Below, piece after piece: positions 59,867 to 64,000 of a stretch of 64,000 nucleotides of DNA (positions are counted from its first letter, which is position 1; every line of letters starts with the position of its first letter). The stretch spans positions 89,126,156-89,190,155 of the forward strand of contig OX393549.1 of NCBI GenBank assembly GCA_947650365.1. Direction: 5' to 3'. The stretch comes from Chamaelirium japonicum. Lineage: Eukaryota; Streptophyta; Magnoliopsida; Liliales; Melanthiaceae. The notes below the pieces were generated by a model, which was given only the letters and a program-made list of their open reading frames with translations, made no database searches and was not told the origin of the DNA. Position numbers and translations under genes: made by a program.

Positions 59867-59915
59867 CCCCCCCCCCCCCCCCCCCCCACCCCCCCCACAC
59901 ACACACACACACACA
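59867..59915. repeat. Poly-C and (CA)n tract
   Basis: C21, A, C8 and then CA dinucleotides. Simple sequence with uncertain length. Confidence 0.9.
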
Positions 59916-60580
59916 AGCCACACCTCTTCCCAGTGGATTATTATCTTAATTTTTCTTTAATGCGCTCCAGTTCATTTTCTTTTTTTAAGGATAAATGGCA
60001 TCCCTGAGCAGGGAGGGGGGTTAGGCATAGCCCAACTTGTATATTGTTTAATACACTCCACTTCACGGTATTTCTTTGAATTCAAGCACACCTTCCAAAT
60101 AAAAAAAAATTACAAGCACATCACCATGTTGCGGTGATATTAAAGAGCAATGATATTCAACCAAAATGTTTTCCTACCTTAACTAGACTGACATGGCTTA
60201 AGGGTTTCCTGCCAGTCGGGGCTCAGAGTAATTCACCAGTCCGTGTGTGATTCGAACACATCATTCTGGTTAAAATAGGGCTATAAAACTTTCTGGTTAA
60301 AAAGTACTTGCTGATAATAAATTAATCGCTGGTAATATACTCATTCCAACGGGTTCGGCTAATCATTATTCTTGGGTCTCGATTCCCTGCTCTCATGCAC
60401 CGGATTGGGATTCAACGGTGCAGATCAATTTCCAACTAGGTTTCGTACAGATGCAATGGTACCAGTCAAAAATTAAAGATTCCAATCTACCTAGTATTTA
60501 GTAGTCATGTGAAAATAGATCGTGAACAAACATCAAATTAACTGATTAAATGAATTAGTGTCACTGATACATAAGTCTCC
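59916..60580. other. Unassigned sequence
   Basis: No gene or element recognised. AT-rich with an A-rich run near 60100. Confidence 0.4.
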
Positions 60581-60720
60581 AACCAATAGCTCAGTTGGTA
60601 AGACATAGGCAACCCGTGGCCTTGTTCAAGGGTTCAAATAAGTGCATGCTATGGCATATTTCCTCCCACTCTGTAGTGGCGGCCTCCCTCTTGTCTTAGT
60701 GGCAAGGTTTTCTACCCGTG
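60581..60720 (+). repeat. tRNA-derived SINE candidate or tRNA pseudogene
   Basis: TAGCTCAGTTGG at 60587 is a perfect Pol III box A, and GGGTTCAAATA at 60630 resembles box B (GGTTCRANNCC), about 33 bp further on as in tRNA genes. No matching acceptor stem or cloverleaf is visible, so it is not an intact tRNA. The downstream sequence (CTCTGTAGTGGCGGCCTCCC, TTAGTGGCAAGG) may be a SINE body. I could not identify the family or the 3' end. Confidence 0.5.
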
Positions 60721-61432
60721 GGGTAATTAAAAAATCAGGGCATTTCTCTCGTTGATCTATAGCGAGTTTTGATCATTGGTCTATCTTGTGCCGGCGCATT
60801 AACAAGTGATGTACATGTACTAACCCCTAGCCAGCTCAAGAAACTGGAACCGGAACAAGCTAAGTTATTCCAATTGGGTTTTGACCCAATTGGATGCGGA
60901 GCCATTAGTCAAATATGGTTAGGAGATGCCTCGATTATTGATTAGCTAGGGTGGATCGCCAACAAATCATGTAATTTCATGGCCAAGTCTGCTTGTAGAG
61001 AACTATGTATATCTTTGATAGCACCAAGCCTCGATCTTCTAGCTAGCTTCTTCTACTGTTGCATCTGATTAGTGGAAATTATTTTGAAAGGCTAACCAAC
61101 TTCTTCTTCATATTCAATCCTTAATTTCTCCGGCGAGTCATTATTGAAGCGCTTCTAGTGAGGTACCGACTTTCTCTTCGGCTTCCCCATATTGAGTTCT
61201 TAAAGCAAACGTGGATGCAACCACTCGACCCACCTTGATCAGGTCAGCTCGATACAAGTTGAGGCCTAAGATGAAAACTACAAATAATATATTTTTAGTA
61301 TTTAATATAGATATTTCAATGATTTATTATATAGTGGATAAAAAATTAATTCAGAACTTATGTTTTAATTTATATGGGGTCATAGGTTATTTAAGCGGGT
61401 TTCTGGTTTTCTTAATTTTCATATAGTTTCTT
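60721..61432. other. Unassigned sequence
   Basis: No feature seen. The right part may belong to the LINE remnant that follows, but no LINE motif can be read before 61440. Confidence 0.4.
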
Positions 61433-61439
61433 ATGCTAT

Positions 61440-62076
61440 TTATATGGTTTTGGATCTTAAAGGTCTTATTTTCAAATGGAGTCTTAGGCAATCGCCTTAT
61501 GGTCGAGCCGGTTCTGACCTTGATATCTACATGCATTGCCATCAAGGATAGCAATGGCAATCATGTCTTTAGCGTGGGGAACATTTACCCAGGCTGCACC
61601 CCTCTAGAGGCAGAGGCCCTAGCTTTTCATGATGCTTATAAACGTACATTTGTTACATCTACAGTGCAACTCGACTATTATTGAGGGTGACAATCTCCGA
61701 GTTACCCAACTTCTGTCGAAGGAAGGATTTGCTCCCCCTTGGCGCCTGCGGTGTATCATTGCAGAATGCAAAAGTCTTCAAGACAACTCAAAGGGTTTCA
61801 CCCCATCTTTTGTCCCTATGATCGTCAATGCTTTGGTTGCTCACACAGCGGATCGTAATCTTCCTTTATTTTCTCTGGCCATGCCTGACTATATTTCCTC
61901 TCTCATTCCTAAAAAGAGCTGGGACATCTATTTCGAATGAATACAATCACGTGATCCTTGGGTCCATTATCGGACCTGGAGGAGGGGTTCCTGGTGAATG
62001 CAATAGCCAACCAGATCCTCCTACAAGAAGAATGATGTACCTTAGGTATTACTATCGTCAAAAAAAAAAAAAAACT
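61440..62076 (+). mobile_element. 5'-truncated L1-type LINE with RNase H domain
   Basis: The 3' end of a non-LTR retrotransposon. Translation in two frames gives the plant LINE RNase H-like domain (RVT_3): IKDSNGNHVFSVG, then EAEALAFHDAY (61612-61640) in one frame, and IIEGDNLRVTQLLSKEG onward with a final HTADRN in another. A frameshift near 61665 separates them. The second frame closes at 61940 and is followed by a short 3' UTR and a poly-A run (62060-62074), as expected after target-primed reverse transcription. No reverse transcriptase is left. A host RNase H-like gene of LINE origin is a less likely alternative because of the frameshift and poly-A tail. Confidence 0.72.
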
Positions 62077-62265
62077 ATAGTAGTCCCTTAAAAAAAGCAA
62101 GTGTAATCAACATGAGCTGATGACTATGTATACTAATAGAGAATACTAATAATCGCAGCCACAAGATCCGTGTGGACACGTCTTTCCCTTTTGGACTTTC
62201 GGATCCTAAATAAAGAGAAGGGTTCCGATCGAGAGGTGACGCGTGAGATTCTCGGAATATATGAC

Positions 62266-62307
62266 TCAGCCCCCTCCCCCCCCCCCCCCCCCCCGCCCCC
62301 CCCCCCC
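62266..62307. repeat. Poly-C rich tract
   Basis: C runs interrupted by one T and one G. Simple sequence with uncertain length. Confidence 0.9.
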
Positions 62308-62811
62308 TCTCGTCATCTTGTTGGTTAGCCACATGTGCCTGTATGGTGGTTAAATATCTAATCATAACACTAATTATATATTTAATTCTTAATTATGATT
62401 AGGTGGTCAAAAACCTATGGCCATGCGGATGCTCCCGTTGAACAAAGAGAATCTGATTACTCATTGATCACGGCCGGTTTAACGGCTCCTTTGCATCAAA
62501 TTTCGTGCGCATCGCTCCCAATGATCCTTCCCGTGGGGACGTGGCTCCTAGTTGCCGTTCTCCCATTGGCTGGGGCGGTCTCCCAACCGGACACTTATTC
62601 TGTACTGTCGGAACAGCTGAACTAAACAAGGGAAACTGTTGGCGGCCAATGAGAAACTTCCTTGAGTCGGTAAAAGGGTTTGTCCACGTGGGGCGACAAG
62701 AGTGGTCCAGGGGGGATTCCTGAAACCGACGGGAATCCCGCGCTTTTTAACACCTTCGCTTTCATAACCGTGTTTTTGTTTCCAACCGTTTGATCTCTGT
62801 TTTTTTTTTTT
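62308..62811. other. Unassigned, possibly promoter-like sequence
   Basis: Mixed-composition, non-repetitive sequence with GTCCACGTGGGG (G-box CACGTG, 62682), GGCCAATGAG (CCAAT type, 62644) and GCTTTTTAAC near 62742. No gene follows that I can read, so a host promoter is only a possibility. Confidence 0.35.
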
Positions 62812-63139
62812 GGGCAAATTACAAAAACCTCCCTGAACTATACATCTTATTTTATATTGGTCCCTTAACTTTTTTCTTTGAACAGTTTGATTCTTGAACT
62901 ATGATCTGTCTGCATTTAGTCCCCTCCGTTAACTTTTATTCCAAAAATATATACCATTGTCCTAGTAAGAATAACATAAATATTTTAAAATAAGGGTATT
63001 TTTGGGATAAAAAGTTGATGGAGGGGGCTAAATGCACATGAAGGATAGTTCAAGGTTCAAATTGTTCATAAAAAATATATTTGAGAGACCAATATGAAAT
63101 GAGACGTAAACTTCAAGTGAGGTTTTTGTAATTGACCTC
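62812..63139. mobile_element. Fold-back MITE
   Basis: An almost complete 328-bp palindrome. The left arm starts GGGCAAATTACAAAAACCTC. The right arm ends GAGGTTTTTGTAATTGACC. Internal pairs match too (TTAGTCCCCTCCGTTAACTT against AGTTGATGGAGGGGGCTAAA). Non-coding. It matches a widespread plant pattern of the form ATTACAAAAACCTCCCTGAAC. The superfamily is not resolved and no duplication is clear. Confidence 0.78.
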
Positions 63140-64000
63140 TCTTTTTTTTAACAATAGAATTTTTTTTAAAAATGGTTCAATCCCATGTTTTTCTCCGTAT
63201 GTGTGTCGTCTATGCAGACATTGCTTTCATCATCTTCCAGGGGCTCGTTACATCTCGTCAACGTGACAAAAGGGGAGGCACTGAGCTAGGGATTTACAGA
63301 TCATTATTTAAACAAAGAAAATTTAAGGTGAGTGCCCGATCGAATTGATTAGTCGTGTAGGAACAAATTTCAAATATTTTGATTTGTCAGGTTGCCTCAT
63401 CTGTATGCATCACTGCACTTTCATTTGATACATGTCATAGCGATGAGCGACTCACGACATCATGATCAGCATTATTTTGGATTCTCAATACTTAGGTCGA
63501 TGTGTTCCCGCGGGGGCAATGAACCTGTCGTTGTCTCTGTTGTGCTACCATAGGCTCTAGGGAAATTAGAAATCTTAGATTTGGGTTACATTAGGAAACA
63601 TTTGATTATACAAGAAAATATAATGAGAATCTATTTTCATTCATTAGAAGACAATCCATCGTTCTCCATTTCCTTGGAACATGGATGTAACTCTTACAAA
63701 ATGATAAAAAAAAATAGGACTTTTACAAATCAACCCCTACAAACTATCCTAATTGCATATGAATCTCCAAAAACCTTATATTTGCATATTGACCTCCCAA
63801 ACATATTAAGTTGTGCATATTCGCCCCCTTCTTTACTACCCGTCAATATAAAGTGACAAACATGGTGAGCTTCTAACCTGAGGTCTAAATAACCATTTTA
63901 TCCATGGTCAAAGTGTGACTTAATATCTACATCGGCTAATTTCAGTTGTTTTTAGTACGAGTAGCCTAACCCTAACTCCACTCCGGTCTTCCCTCGTTGC
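63140..64000. other. Unassigned end of window
   Basis: No gene recognised. Around 63713-63850 there is a second sequence of the fold-back type (CTTTTACAAATCAACCCCTA, CCAAAAACCTTATATTTGCA, CATATTGACCTCCC) whose other arm is unclear. The last 40 bases are pyrimidine-rich and may lead into a feature outside the window. Confidence 0.35.

Noticed and set aside
60581-60660. Intact tRNA gene
   Set aside because: Box A and B are present, but no acceptor stem or anticodon arm can be paired.

Overview
This is plant nuclear DNA, probably from an angiosperm with a repeat-rich genome. The evidence is the mix of families: copia and gypsy-like LTR retrotransposons with plant-type primer sites, a Cassandra-type TRIM carrying 5S rRNA sequence, a CACTA (En/Spm) transposon, hAT- and Harbinger-like MITEs, short non-autonomous Helitrons, an L1-type LINE tail and a SINE candidate. 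A monocot is possible, but the sequence does not settle it. I see no host protein-coding gene that I can defend. The only gene that looks whole is the transposase of the CACTA element.

Layout. 1-7.8 kb: unassigned sequence, a hAT-like MITE (1736-2529), a minus-strand copia pol scrap (about 2560-3345), a Harbinger-like MITE (3455-4491) split by a solo gypsy-type LTR (3630-4259), and four plus-strand Helitron copies (4581-6075) with a long (AT)n tract between the first and second. 7.8-18.0 kb: a 10.2 kb gypsy-like retrotransposon with exact 5-base target duplications, a gag region, little else of pol, and four unrelated tandem-repeat blocks. It may sit inside an older LTR. 18.0-20.3 kb: unassigned, partly degenerate repeats. 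20.3-37.8 kb: a long copia element whose 3' LTR is interrupted by an 8.8 kb CACTA transposon (27567-36349). 37.8-38.9 kb: unassigned sequence and a small MITE. 38.9-59.8 kb: a head-to-tail array of minus-strand Helitron copies split by two copia elements. The first (39283-49785, minus) holds a Cassandra TRIM. The second (50686-57845, plus) holds a hAT-like MITE in its 5' LTR and a solo LTR in pol. 59.8-64 kb: unassigned sequence, a SINE candidate, a LINE 3' fragment with an RNase H domain, and a fold-back MITE.

The most interesting object is the CACTA element. It has matching terminal repeats, an exact TGT target duplication, and an empty site in the other LTR of its host. Its five-exon transposase gene has splice sites that keep one reading frame for 1113 residues. 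Dense paired ACCGACGG/CCGTCGGT dyads fill both ends, and the left array runs straight into the TATA box of the transposase gene. Downstream lies a 181-bp tandem array whose units switch orientation. The relative order of insertions can be read from the nesting: Helitron array first, then copia elements, then Cassandra, hAT MITE and solo LTR; and separately copia first, then CACTA.

All coordinates of repeat ends were read by eye. Copy counts and similarity statements are visual estimates.
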